From Thalassoglobus polymorphus (GTDB taxonomy: Bacteria > Planctomycetota > Planctomycetia > Planctomycetales > Planctomycetaceae), in NCBI RefSeq assembly GCF_007744255.1, contig NZ_CP036267.1, positions 2,917,500 through 2,981,499 of the forward strand: a DNA stretch of 64,000 bases. Reading direction: 5' to 3'. Every line of letters begins with the position of its first letter. Positions within the stretch are counted from its first letter, which is position 1. Positions 1-8,115 of this stretch are shown piece after piece. The position numbers and the translations under genes were made by a program. The notes below the pieces were generated by a model, which had not been told where the DNA came from, ran no database searches, and was given only the letters and a program-made list of their open reading frames with translations.

Positions 1-1511
1 CCTCAATCAAAATCACAACTTCTGGAACAGTCCGTGATATTGCACTCGCGCGGGGAGCTAACGCTGTTGTCGCTGTTCGAGCAGGAATCAAGGAGGATCT
101 CGATGACCCTCTGATTACAAGTTACGAAAGTACACGATCTATTTACGAAAGCCGCGGGCTCACGTACGAAAAGCCACAGCCTCTAGCAGAATCATCAGAG
201 CTGATCGCGTTCGATGCTTCAGGAGATGAAGCTGCCAAGCTGAATATTCCTTTCTCAGCCAAGCTTCGCTGCATCTCTCCTGATGGGAAATTCGCGATTG
301 TCGAGCAGCATCGCACAAACGGTCGTCTCGACCTTTACGAGCTTCAAAACGATGGCAGCCACATCGTTGGTTGGAGACCATTCCGGGACGCAACCGACAA
401 AGGTCATCGTGAAATAAAACGTGTTGAGTTCATCGATTCCGATCACGTTGCGACTCTCAGTAAGAACTACCAGTTTGTCGTCTGGAGCCTGCCGGACCTG
501 CAACCAGTCTGGAGCCTCAAAGAAGCCAGCGACTTCGCGATCAGCCCTGGTGGAAAGCAGCTGGCAATCGTTCGTGGAAGCATTTTAGGAGCCAGCGATC
601 TGGCAATGTTTGAGAGCCGAACAGGTCAAGGATTAGGGATATCGCCCCTCGAAGGCGCGCTGGCATCGATTGCGTATCACCCCAATGGTGAGTCTCTCGC
701 TATCGGGCTTGACACCAAAGCGAATAAAACCGTACGAATTTACAACACAGCAACAGGAGAGGCCGAAGAAATCCCGATTCCAGATCGTCCACACAGCCTT
801 GCCTGGACCGGAAAAGACTACCTGTTGGTCAATAGTTCTCAGCTGTTGAGCCGTCCCCTGCAAGCAGTTGTCTGGAGCTACGATACGAAAAACATCATCT
901 TGCCCGGTTTCCAAACCACAGAACAACTTTGCTTTGCTCAAGTTCCCAATACCCGTGCTCTCGTGCGGACCGTTGAAGTTCCGAATTCTGGGATCGAATC
1001 TAAACTCGATAGCGACCGATTAAACGAAAAGGCGATTTTGAAACCGGGTGATTCAGTCAGTCTTGATGTCCAGATTGGGAATGACGCACTGCTGGCACCA
1101 CTCAAGTCGACCGCCAAGGATCTGGTTGCAAAGCAATTAGAGGCGGCAGAATCAAAGGTTGCCGAGAATGCGAACATTTCCTTGACCGCAGAACTCTCTC
1201 TAAAGTCAGAAGGAACGGCAAATCTTTCAAAAATTGGTGACCGGACGGTTTCAGAAACGGTCACTCGCAAATCAGTCTCAATCGTATTTTCGTATCGATC
1301 TGGAGGAACGACAGTATGGAGCACAATCAGCCGTGTCGGGAATCTGGACCAGTACTTAGTTCGACTCAAACCGGGTCAGTCTGCACAGACTGCGATTGAT
1401 GAACTAATGCTCGAGGGGGTAAACAGAAGGCTGGCGAACACAAAACTACCTCGATACATTTTTGGTGCCGACGCTGGCAAGGGCCTGGGAACATCGACGT
1501 TCTTTGAATAG
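1..1511 (+). CDS. WD40-like beta-propeller protein, C-terminal part
   Basis: The reading frame beginning at base 3 is open from the window edge to the TAG at 1509-1511, so 502 residues of a longer protein are visible; the start lies upstream. An ATG at 606 is internal. The visible part has blocks of about 40 residues of propeller type, for example a DGKFAIVEQ strand and later PGGKQLAIVRG and PNGESLAIGLD, followed by a C-terminal region of about 180 residues that is not obviously repetitive. Such proteins in planctomycetes are usually scaffold or exported proteins; no enzymatic motif is visible. The stop codon is the first three bases of a dispersed 83-bp repeat. WD40-like is a judgement from strand pattern and could be another propeller class. 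Confidence 0.7.
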   Translation, partial: SIKITTSGTVRDIALARGANAVVAVRAGIKEDLDDPLITSYESTRSIYESRGLTYEKPQPLAESSELIAFDASGDEAAKLNIPFSAKLRCISPDGKFAIVEQHRTNGRLDLYELQNDGSHIVGWRPFRDATDKGHREIKRVEFIDSDHVATLSKNYQFVVWSLPDLQPVWSLKEASDFAISPGGKQLAIVRGSILGASDLAMFESRTGQGLGISPLEGALASIAYHPNGESLAIGLDTKANKTVRIYNTATGEAEEIPIPDRPHSLAWTGKDYLLVNSSQLLSRPLQAVVWSYDTKNIILPGFQTTEQLCFAQVPNTRALVRTVEVPNSGIESKLDSDRLNEKAILKPGDSVSLDVQIGNDALLAPLKSTAKDLVAKQLEAAESKVAENANISLTAELSLKSEGTANLSKIGDRTVSETVTRKSVSIVFSYRSGGTTVWSTISRVGNLDQYLVRLKPGQSAQTAIDELMLEGVNRRLANTKLPRYIFGADAGKGLGTSTFFE

Positions 1512-1589
1512 AATCAGCCCAATAATCTCTGAAGGAGTAACTTCTCTCGATATTTGAGAGAGCAACTTCAGGTGTCAGGCTCAGTTCTA
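1509..1589 (+). repeat. 83-bp TIR element, copy A
   Basis: The left end reads TAGAATCAGCCC and the right end GGCTCAGTTCTA, imperfect inverted repeats of each other. The centre is CTCTCGATATTTGAGAGAG, which can form a stem. The left TAG is the stop codon of the preceding gene. The copy is in the same orientation as those near 20480, 32749, 37706 and 51538. Confidence 0.75.
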
Positions 1590-1627
1590 ATTTGCTTGTG
1601 ACTTCACCTCTGCGAGAACCGAAAACA

Positions 1628-2059
1628 ATGTCCGACCTGACTCCATTCCACCTGGCTTTTCCCGTTCGTGATATTGCAGAAGCACGGAAATTCTACGGAG
1701 AAACTCTCGGACTCCCTGAAGGTCGCAGCGACGAGACCTGGATCGATTTCAATCTGTTCGGCCATCAAATCGTGACACACGAACGCCCCAACATGGCTGC
1801 TGCAGAAGAGCGGAATCACCTGAATCCAGTCGATGGTCACGACGTCCCGGTTCCTCACTTTGGCGTCGTGCTGAACATGGATGACTGGAAAGCTCTGGCA
1901 GAGAGATTGCGAAACTTAGGAATCAAATTCGTAATCGAGCCATACATTCGGTTCGAAGGCCAAGTAGGCGAACAGGCAACAATGTTCTTCCTTGATCCAT
2001 CTGGAAACGCCCTCGAATTCAAGGCATTCCAAGACCACTCACAGCTTTTTGCGAAGTAG
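1628..2059 (+). CDS. VOC family protein (glyoxalase/bleomycin-resistance/dioxygenase fold)
   Basis: A 143-residue single-module vicinal-oxygen-chelate protein. It starts [17 protein letters not shown], the typical first beta-alpha unit, and ends with [15 protein letters not shown], which carries the usual C-terminal metal-ligand Glu. The early His and the PSGNALE signature suggest a divalent-metal enzyme. Close relatives are annotated as glyoxalase-like, but the substrate cannot be told from sequence. ATG at 1628 is chosen over an in-frame TTG at 1592 because the fold begins right after it and the TTG lies next to the upstream repeat. It may be transcribed with the downstream YiiX-like gene 13 bp away. 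Confidence 0.85.
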   Translation: MSDLTPFHLAFPVRDIAEARKFYGETLGLPEGRSDETWIDFNLFGHQIVTHERPNMAAAEERNHLNPVDGHDVPVPHFGVVLNMDDWKALAERLRNLGIKFVIEPYIRFEGQVGEQATMFFLDPSGNALEFKAFQDHSQLFAK

Positions 2060-2072
2060 AGAAGTGCATGTC

Positions 2073-2816
2073 ATGGAAGGAAAATTGATCCCCTCAACGA
2101 GTCTGACAGCACAACAGAAACGAAAGCAGAAAGATCGACAAATCTTCGCCGGCACTCTTCTCGTGTGCGGTTTGGTCGCTTTGATTGTTTATGGCTGGGC
2201 CTTCGGACCAGCTTACCGGGCCTACTGGATTTACAAACCACAAGAAGGAGACATCATCTTTCAGTCCCTTCCGCGTACTCGTTTGGTCAACGCCATCGAA
2301 GGGGTTTCCGATTCTCCCTATTCGCACTGTGGAATCATTTCGAAACAGAACGGAAAATGGGTTGTCTATGAAGCGTTTCGAGATGTGGAAATGTCACCAC
2401 TCAGAGAATTCATTTTTCGTGGACGAAATCAGGGGTTCGCTGTTTATCGTTTCAGAACAGAATTCCAGAAGGATGTTCCAGCGACCATCAAGAATGTCAA
2501 AACATTTCTTGGGCGACCTTACGACGCGAGGTACAGGATGGATGATGAGGCAATCTACTGTTCCGAGCTAATCTACAAGGCTTACGAGAATGCTTCCGGT
2601 CAGCAACTCGGCCCACTCGTCAAATTGGGCGATCTAAACTGGTCACCATACCAAGAGACAATCAAGTACTACGAAGCCGGCCCCGTCCCTCTCAATCGAG
2701 AGATGATTACTCCCAAAGAAATGGCTCAGGCCAGTCAGCTTGAACTTGTTTTTGCACATGCAATGAAGACGTATCAATCGACGCACTCACCAATGTCACC
2801 TTTGGTCCCACAATAA
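2073..2816 (+). CDS. YiiX/YebB-like permuted papain-fold hydrolase, membrane-anchored
   Basis: A 247-residue protein with one membrane segment near residues 26-44 and an extracytoplasmic domain. The domain shows the NlpC/P60-related YiiX pattern: EGDIIFQSLP, then a conserved SPYSHCGII with His85, and IYCSELIYKAY with the likely nucleophile Cys163. YiiX-like enzymes belong to the permuted papain-like fold (C92 family) and are predicted peptidases, amidases or acyl-chain hydrolases. The start at ATG 2073 is preceded by an in-frame GTG at 2064; either is possible. It follows the VOC gene by 13 bp. The substrate is unknown. Confidence 0.8.
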   Translation: MEGKLIPSTSLTAQQKRKQKDRQIFAGTLLVCGLVALIVYGWAFGPAYRAYWIYKPQEGDIIFQSLPRTRLVNAIEGVSDSPYSHCGIISKQNGKWVVYEAFRDVEMSPLREFIFRGRNQGFAVYRFRTEFQKDVPATIKNVKTFLGRPYDARYRMDDEAIYCSELIYKAYENASGQQLGPLVKLGDLNWSPYQETIKYYEAGPVPLNREMITPKEMAQASQLELVFAHAMKTYQSTHSPMSPLVPQ

Positions 2817-2856
2817 CATTTCTTACGGGCACTCTCGCGGTCGTCCAAAGTCCCTC

Positions 2857-2906
2857 TTGACATCTACGGCTTAACCAGTAGCACTAGCCTACGGTTTAAG
2901 CCGTAG
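2857..2906 (+). promoter_or_regulatory. Promoter and two BlaI-type operators upstream of the blaI-M56 pair
   Basis: A TTGACA box lies at 2857-2862, with a weak TAGCAC at 2879-2884 as a possible -10 (16-bp spacer). Two 18-bp dyads of form CTACGG-N6-CCGTAG overlap and follow it: CTACGGCTTAACCAGTAG at 2864-2881 (imperfect) and CTACGGTTTAAGCCGTAG at 2889-2906 (perfect 6-bp arms). They are 25 bp apart. BlaI/MecI repressors bind CTAC/GTAG-type dyads near their own promoters, so this is probably the autoregulated operator. The gene starts at 2937. Confidence 0.8.
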
Positions 2907-2936
2907 ATACAGAATGAATCGCCAAAGGGAGTCGAC

Positions 2937-3323
2937 ATGTCCAGACCGAGTTCGGTAAATCCTACTCCGGGGGAATTGGAAGTCTTGAAAATTCTCTGGA
3001 GCTGTGGAGAGTGCTCAAGCCGTGATGTTCAAGAAAGTTTGAACGAAGATGGCAAAGAGCGTGCTTACACATCCGTCGCCAGTTTAATGAACGTGATGGT
3101 CGACAAGGGACTGCTGAAACGGAAACAGCAGGGACGCGCATTTTTGTATTCGGCAAAAGCTGCAAAACGTAGAACGCTTTCGGAATTGCTCAGCGATCTC
3201 GTGGGCCGCGCCTTCGAAGGCTCTGCAAGCCAGTTAGTGGCTCATCTTGTGGAGAGCGGAAAACTCACTCAAGAAGAACTGGATCAAATCCGCCAAGCGA
3301 TTGATGAACATCAGGAAAATTAA
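2937..3323 (+). CDS. BlaI/MecI/CopY family transcriptional repressor
   Basis: A 128-residue winged-helix repressor. The start is typical of the family (PTPGELEVLKILWSCGECSSRDV), followed by the recognition region (YTSVASLMNVMVDKGLLKRK) and a C-terminal dimerisation helix region (FEGSASQLVAHLVES...LTQEELDQIRQAI). The cleavage motif of true BlaI proteins is not conserved well enough to judge. A good ribosome site (AAAGGGAG) sits 6 bp before the ATG. It is followed after 41 bp by the M56 sensor, the usual arrangement for proteolysis-controlled induction, and preceded by paired operators. Confidence 0.93.
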   Translation: MSRPSSVNPTPGELEVLKILWSCGECSSRDVQESLNEDGKERAYTSVASLMNVMVDKGLLKRKQQGRAFLYSAKAAKRRTLSELLSDLVGRAFEGSASQLVAHLVESGKLTQEELDQIRQAIDEHQEN

Positions 3324-3364
3324 CTTCAATTTCTTTTGATTCCATCTGCAAGGAATACCAACTG

Positions 3365-6300
3365 ATGTTCTTTCTTTCCCAACTTGATCAGAATCTGTTG
3401 CAAAATCTGTGGTTAATCTTATTCCACGCAGTGTGGCAAGGCGCCCTTGTCGGCTTCGTACTTTGGAACCTCCAAAAAATACTTCGGACGAAATCCCTTG
3501 CTCTTCGTTATGGGATTTTTGTGACTGGGTTATGGGTAGTTCTCTTGCTGCCAGTCTTCACATGGTTCGTCACTTCAGGCCAACACCCCCAACGTAGCCC
3601 AGAGACCACTTCAGCCTCGATTTCGAAAGCTGAAAAAAATTCAGCATCGCAAATTTCAATCAATATTTTAGACCTGCCGTACGTTATTTCAAACTGGAAC
3701 AGCGTCGAGCCTGCTGACCCGTTCGACCAGCGTCTTCAAGCACATTCAAGAGATCAAATTTCGCCATTGCTCTCGCAACCGACGAGCGACCCAATAGACG
3801 CAGAACTCGCTCCACTTACGAATTTTCGAATCTACACAAAAATAATTGTCTTAACCTGGGGATTGGGAGTCTTACTGTTTTCGTGCCGTTTATTCATTGG
3901 ATTTCTTTGGATTGTCAGCATCTCAGCTTCGCGATCGACACTCGATGTGGGAATTTCTTCACGTATCGAGTCGCTGACATTAAGTCAGAAATGGATCGTG
4001 ACTCCGCGTCTCTTTCTCTCTCCGAAAGTCAGCGAAGCGATCGTCGTTGGATACCTGCGTCCGATGGTACTGATCCCGCTGAGTTGGACAACTCAGCTCA
4101 CTCCGGAGGCGTTAGAAGCGGTCATTGTCCATGAACTGATGCACATTCGGCGTTTCGATTTGTGGGTCATCCTTGTTCAGCGAATCGCCGAGACACTGCT
4201 CTTCTTTCACCCGATAGTGTGGTGGATTTCAAAACGCATCAGCATTGAACGCGAACATTGTTGCGATGCAGAATCTGTTCTCTTCCTTGATTCAAATCTT
4301 TCGTACGCCAAAGCCCTTGAGCAGGTTGCTCTACGATTGCTTGAGCAATCGCAAACGAAAACACTTTCCCCCAGATTGTTCAACAGTCTACTTTCCCTTA
4401 ACTTTGGAGGCCAGAAGATGGAACTTCTCGCACGAATCGAACACGTCCTGCAACTCAGTTCGCAAAAACGCACGACAATTTCGCGAAGACCTCGCCATGC
4501 AGCCGTCATGCTCATCATCCCGTTGATGGTGATCGGTATCGGCTTTTCACTGGTTCAAGTTTTTGCAGCCGAGCCTCCATTGAAAAATCTATCAGTCGAA
4601 GCCAGTTTACAATCACCACAAGAGACTCAAGCTGAAGAACCAGTCAAGCAGAACGTAGAAGTGACAGTTGAGGAGATTAAGGAGAAAAGTTCTACCAAGA
4701 GCGTCATCTTAGGTGTGGGAGTGGAGAGTGATGCCGAAGTGGCTGGAGAACTGACTCTGGATGAATCGAATTTCAAGAAGTCTTTCACAACTCCTCTCGA
4801 TAGAAAGAAATATCAAATACACATCAAACAGGAAAACTTCGCCGTCATCGCAAAGAGTATGCAGATTGATTCAACGTCAAAATCGATCAGATTAAAACAG
4901 GGCAAACTTCAAATTCGCAGCGGAGAGTCCACAGCAAATCTTCTGGCAGACCAGATTGAGCTTCGATTCGATGTACTGGCTGACGCACTCTCAAAAACAC
5001 CAAACTTCATCAAGGCAACAGGCCATGTCAAATTTAGCGACGGTAACGGGCCGAACGATGCGCAAACATTCATGACATGCGATGAGTTTGCATGGGATCT
5101 CGATAAAAACTCTATTCAGATGCGGGGGAAAAGCACGACGCAGGATTCTCTGAATACGATTCCCGCCCCCAAGGAATCTGAAAACAAAAAAGACGTGACT
5201 CGAAATCCAGATGAGTTGAACAAGCTTCTCGAAGATTGTTTGAAGCAACCGATTGATTTCACTTACATCGGTGTCAGTCTTGATCAAGCACTTGTTGAGA
5301 TCGGGAAGAATCAGCTTAAGAACTGCCTGGTCATGGACGAGATCTCGCTCCGAAAAGCGGGAATTTCTTTACAGCAGGAACTGAGCCTTCAAGTTGAGGG
5401 AATCAGCCTGGGATCCTGCCTGCAGCTCATATTGGAACCGTACGGAGCTTCGTTTTACATTGACAATGGAAACTTCGTTGTCACTTCGAAGTTGAAAGCG
5501 ACTCATCATCGCGTAACGCGAGTCCATAACCTTTCACGATTCCTCAATCATGATGGATTTTACCAAGCTCCTCGCCCATTCGATGATCCCAAGGAACGTC
5601 TTAAGCCCCTAATTGAGTTTCTAAGAGGAGAATCAACTCCCTGGGAGTTGGGAAAATCGACGGCTCAATTCAAGCCGAAGAGTCAACAGCTTGAAATCAT
5701 CGCTCCGCAAGCCCAACAGGACCAGACAAACCAACGGCTTGAACTACTGCGAAAAGTCTTAGAAGGCAACCCAGATACAAACTTTGACCACCTTGTTCAG
5801 AAAGCCTCTTCCACTTTTCATAACAAGAATAACGTTATTGAACAGTCGCTGCTTCAACTTGCGAAACAGCAACAGATTTTAACGCATCAGGAGAAAATTG
5901 GCCAAAATCTACAGCAGTTGATCTCGTTGGATTTTGAAGACCGACCATTTTCAGAGTTGCTACAACATATTGCGAATCATGCAGGTATCAACATTGTGAT
6001 CGACGACGCTGCCTTAGCGGAGGTTGGGATCTCCTCAAACGAGCCTATCACAGTGCATCTGGATCAAGTCTCGGTCTCAACCGGCTTGAACGTCGTTCTT
6101 CGGAGCCTTGATTTGAGCTCAATGATTGAAGATGAAGTCCTGAAAATTATATCTTCGGAACAAGCCGAAGGTGAGCACCTTGTCGTCGTTTACCAGGTTG
6201 AAGATTTGACCGGTGACGCAATCGAGACAAACCTGGAAATAGTCAGCTTAATTGAGTTGCTACAGTCGGTCGTCGCCCCTCACAGCTGGGCGATATCCGG

Positions 6301-6955
6301 TGGTCCCGGCGCCATCACCTCTCACTCTGCCACCAACTGTCTGGTCGTCCGCCAAGTTCGAGCAGTTCATGACGAAATAGAATGGCTGCTTCAGGAACTC
6401 CGGGATGCCCGCCTCGGAAAGAAACCTGAAAGCCTCACTGCGAAAACTCCTCAAAGAACTGCGGGAGTCAAAAATCTGAACAGCTCGGTCCAGTTTGAAC
6501 TCAATAATGTCACACTCCTCGATGCACTGACTCAGATACGACAGCAAACCGGAATTCAGTTTTACGTTGACCAGCAAGGACTGGATGAAGCAGGCGTCTC
6601 CGGTCAGACAATAGTGACGCTCAAAACATCAGAGGCAATCATGATAAAATCTGGTCTGTCATTGCTTCTTACTCCGCTGGGGCTGGGGTATTCTGAGGAC
6701 GACGGCTTGATTGTCATCTCGTCGAAACAACGATGTGCAGAGCCTCATCAAGTTCGGCTGTACTCGACTGAAGGAAAATCATTCGAGCGAAGCGGTCTTG
6801 AGGAAATCTGTAACGAACTGAAGTCGAAAATTGCCCCGGAGAGCTGGGATAGTCACGGAGGCGCAGGAGTCGCAACTTTTGACCCCGAGAGCAAAACGTT
6901 GATCATTCGCCAGTCAGATGACGTGCACAAACAGATCGCAGAATACCTGAAGTGA
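3365..6955 (+). CDS. M56-family BlaR1-like sensor peptidase fused to OstA-like and three STN-like periplasmic repeats
   Basis: 1196 residues. Membrane segments lie near residues 14-38, 47-70, 156-186 and 379-400. The M56 zinc-protease motif HELMH (256-260) and the downstream EREHCCD (295-301) are intact. After the last membrane segment come about 790 extracytoplasmic residues. Residues about 480-590 resemble an OstA/LptA-type beta strand array. Three repeats follow at about 620-710, 853-940 and 1040-1120; each has an 'LLDALTQI... gI.f.VD...L.eaGis' pattern like secretin/TonB short N-terminal (STN) domains. Each is followed by a segment of about 70 residues, the last two containing the similar APHSWAISGGPGAI and APESWDSHGGAGVA. 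By analogy with BlaR1, binding of a ligand outside would activate the protease, which removes the BlaI repressor. The ligand is unknown and there is no penicillin-binding domain. Confidence 0.88.
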   Translation: MFFLSQLDQNLLQNLWLILFHAVWQGALVGFVLWNLQKILRTKSLALRYGIFVTGLWVVLLLPVFTWFVTSGQHPQRSPETTSASISKAEKNSASQISINILDLPYVISNWNSVEPADPFDQRLQAHSRDQISPLLSQPTSDPIDAELAPLTNFRIYTKIIVLTWGLGVLLFSCRLFIGFLWIVSISASRSTLDVGISSRIESLTLSQKWIVTPRLFLSPKVSEAIVVGYLRPMVLIPLSWTTQLTPEALEAVIVHELMHIRRFDLWVILVQRIAETLLFFHPIVWWISKRISIEREHCCDAESVLFLDSNLSYAKALEQVALRLLEQSQTKTLSPRLFNSLLSLNFGGQKMELLARIEHVLQLSSQKRTTISRRPRHAAVMLIIPLMVIGIGFSLVQVFAAEPPLKNLSVEASLQSPQETQAEEPVKQNVEVTVEEIKEKSSTKSVILGVGVESDAEVAGELTLDESNFKKSFTTPLDRKKYQIHIKQENFAVIAKSMQIDSTSKSIRLKQGKLQIRSGESTANLLADQIELRFDVLADALSKTPNFIKATGHVKFSDGNGPNDAQTFMTCDEFAWDLDKNSIQMRGKSTTQDSLNTIPAPKESENKKDVTRNPDELNKLLEDCLKQPIDFTYIGVSLDQALVEIGKNQLKNCLVMDEISLRKAGISLQQELSLQVEGISLGSCLQLILEPYGASFYIDNGNFVVTSKLKATHHRVTRVHNLSRFLNHDGFYQAPRPFDDPKERLKPLIEFLRGESTPWELGKSTAQFKPKSQQLEIIAPQAQQDQTNQRLELLRKVLEGNPDTNFDHLVQKASSTFHNKNNVIEQSLLQLAKQQQILTHQEKIGQNLQQLISLDFEDRPFSELLQHIANHAGINIVIDDAALAEVGISSNEPITVHLDQVSVSTGLNVVLRSLDLSSMIEDEVLKIISSEQAEGEHLVVVYQVEDLTGDAIETNLEIVSLIELLQSVVAPHSWAISGGPGAITSHSATNCLVVRQVRAVHDEIEWLLQELRDARLGKKPESLTAKTPQRTAGVKNLNSSVQFELNNVTLLDALTQIRQQTGIQFYVDQQGLDEAGVSGQTIVTLKTSEAIMIKSGLSLLLTPLGLGYSEDDGLIVISSKQRCAEPHQVRLYSTEGKSFERSGLEEICNELKSKIAPESWDSHGGAGVATFDPESKTLIIRQSDDVHKQIAEYLK

Positions 6956-7504
6956 TCAATCAAGCAGATTGATAAGAGTTTTCAAAATCGCATCCGGTGA
7001 AGACATTCTTCCTGGGCCGATCGATTGGCAACTGAGCCAGCCTTCGTCGGGACCGACCATGTGAATACCGTCTTCTTTAAGCTGGGTGAGGTTTCTCTGC
7101 ACGGATGGTTTGGACCACATCTCATTGTTCATCGCTGGAGCAATAACGACCGGACATGTGACGGCAAGAGCAAGCGTGGTGAGTAAGTCGTCAGCGAGTC
7201 CATGAGCCATTCGCCCGATGACATTCGCTGTTGCCGGAGCGATCAGCAAGAGATCCGCTCGGCGAGCTAGCCCGATGTGCTCACCAATAAAATGTTCCTG
7301 CGGCTCGAACAGTTCTGTATAGACCGGACGTCCAGTGAGAGCCTGAAATGTCGTCTTCCCAATAAATTTTTGTGCAGAGTCCGTCATCGCAACGGTCACT
7401 CCGGCTCCTTGCTGCACCAGTTGACTGGTCAATTCCGCAACCTTGTAAGCTGCAATCCCCCCGGTGATGCCGATCAGTATTTCTTTATTGGTCAGGTCTA
7501 CCAT
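6956..7504 (-). CDS. coaC: Phosphopantothenoylcysteine decarboxylase (CoaC flavoprotein)
   Basis: A 182-residue HFCD flavoprotein. It starts [15 protein letters not shown], the FMN-binding loop, and contains the [21 protein letters not shown] motif and the substrate-clamp PAMNNEMW, all typical of the CoaC half of bacterial CoaBC. It decarboxylates 4'-phosphopantothenoyl-cysteine to phosphopantetheine in coenzyme A synthesis. The CoaB synthetase half (another ~200 residues) is absent: the protein ends at 182 residues and the next gene is convergent, so CoaB must be encoded elsewhere. Its start overlaps the end of a small upstream ORF by 7 bp, suggesting translational coupling. Confidence 0.88.
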   Translation of the reverse strand: MVDLTNKEILIGITGGIAAYKVAELTSQLVQQGAGVTVAMTDSAQKFIGKTTFQALTGRPVYTELFEPQEHFIGEHIGLARRADLLLIAPATANVIGRMAHGLADDLLTTLALAVTCPVVIAPAMNNEMWSKPSVQRNLTQLKEDGIHMVGPDEGWLSCQSIGPGRMSSPDAILKTLINLLD

Positions 7505-7725
7505 TCGAAAGTCTGTCTGGAAATCGAGCTGAGAGCATCTTCAATGTTTGTCGTGCCCGTGAAGGTCACTTGTTTAATTTCATCGACTGCCCGCCCATAA
7601 GGGAGAACAGAAAAGACAACATTGGATTTGCTCTGGGAATGAGTGAGTGTTTGCGAATTGTACACATCAAGAGACGGAAGATCAGCGTCTTCGAACGTGA
7701 ATCTTCTCGACGCATTGGGATTCAA
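7498..7725 (-). CDS. Small hypothetical protein coupled to coaC
   Basis: A possible 75-residue protein with a TTG start (no ATG is available in frame; an in-frame stop lies about 30 bp upstream). It ends 7 bp inside coaC. No domain is recognised. In many bacteria this place, just before coaBC, is held by rpoZ (RNA polymerase omega), but the residues visible ([14 protein letters not shown]... [17 protein letters not shown]) do not show the omega signature, so that identification is not made. The overlap and lack of competing genes on the other strand are the only support. Confidence 0.4.
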   Translation of the reverse strand: MNPNASRRFTFEDADLPSLDVYNSQTLTHSQSKSNVVFSVLPYGRAVDEIKQVTFTGTTNIEDALSSISRQTFEW

Positions 7726-7776
7726 GCCGTCCAGAGAGATTCCACGCAGATCTCAAGTAGTACCCGCGAGACCAGT

Positions 7777-8055
7777 TTAATTCTGGGGACTCTCGTCTTC
7801 AAACCGTTGAATAGAAACACTAGGCGGATGTTCCAACCCTAGTTTTGCAGACTGCCCCTCAACGGAGATGAGCTGCAGCTTAACGTTGTAACAGACGTCA
7901 ACAATCTGATGTCGTTGGATGCGAACTTTTGTCTCTCGTCCTCCGCTCAGTTTTTCCAGCGAGAAGATAATGGAGCGATCGTCAGCGTACTCCAGTCTCA
8001 GATGCACATCTTCGATGAGCATTGATTGTCCAACAACTCGCGTCAGAATTAACAT
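7777..8055 (-). CDS. CsrA-family RNA-binding protein with an internal insertion
   Basis: 92 residues. It begins MLILTRVVGQSMLIED, the first strands of CsrA/RsmA, and ends VKLQLISVEGQSAKLGLEHPP, matching the CsrA strands around the conserved 'V-G...V.LGI.AP.' core. Between them is an insertion of roughly 30 residues (about 18-50) not present in ordinary 60-residue CsrA proteins. CsrA dimers bind GGA motifs in mRNA leaders and control translation. The start MLILTR is chosen because the family starts there; an in-frame ATG at 8097 would add 14 residues that read through a hairpin. No clear ribosome site precedes 8055. It sits between an oxidoreductase gene and the small ORF before coaC. Confidence 0.75.
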   Translation of the reverse strand: MLILTRVVGQSMLIEDVHLRLEYADDRSIIFSLEKLSGGRETKVRIQRHQIVDVCYNVKLQLISVEGQSAKLGLEHPPSVSIQRFEDESPQN

Positions 8056-8068
8056 ACTGAACACAAAG

Positions 8069-8092
8069 GGAGGCTCACTGATGTGAGCCTCC
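8069..8092 (-). terminator. Perfect 10-bp hairpin between Gfo/Idh gene and csrA-like gene
   Basis: Arms GGAGGCTCAC (8069-8078) and GTGAGCCTCC (8083-8092) are exact complements around a TGAT loop. On the minus strand it lies 24 bp after the oxidoreductase stop and is followed by CTTTGTGTT, a poor U tract. It ends only 13 nt before the csrA-like start codon and sequesters a GGAGG, so it may act as a terminator, a translational control structure, or both. Confidence 0.6.
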
Positions 8093-8115
8093 TCCATACT
8101 GGAATGCTGCAATCC

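Noticed and set aside
7570-7842. Plus-strand frame of 90 codons
   Set aside because: It is antisense to the better-supported small ORF and the CsrA-like gene.
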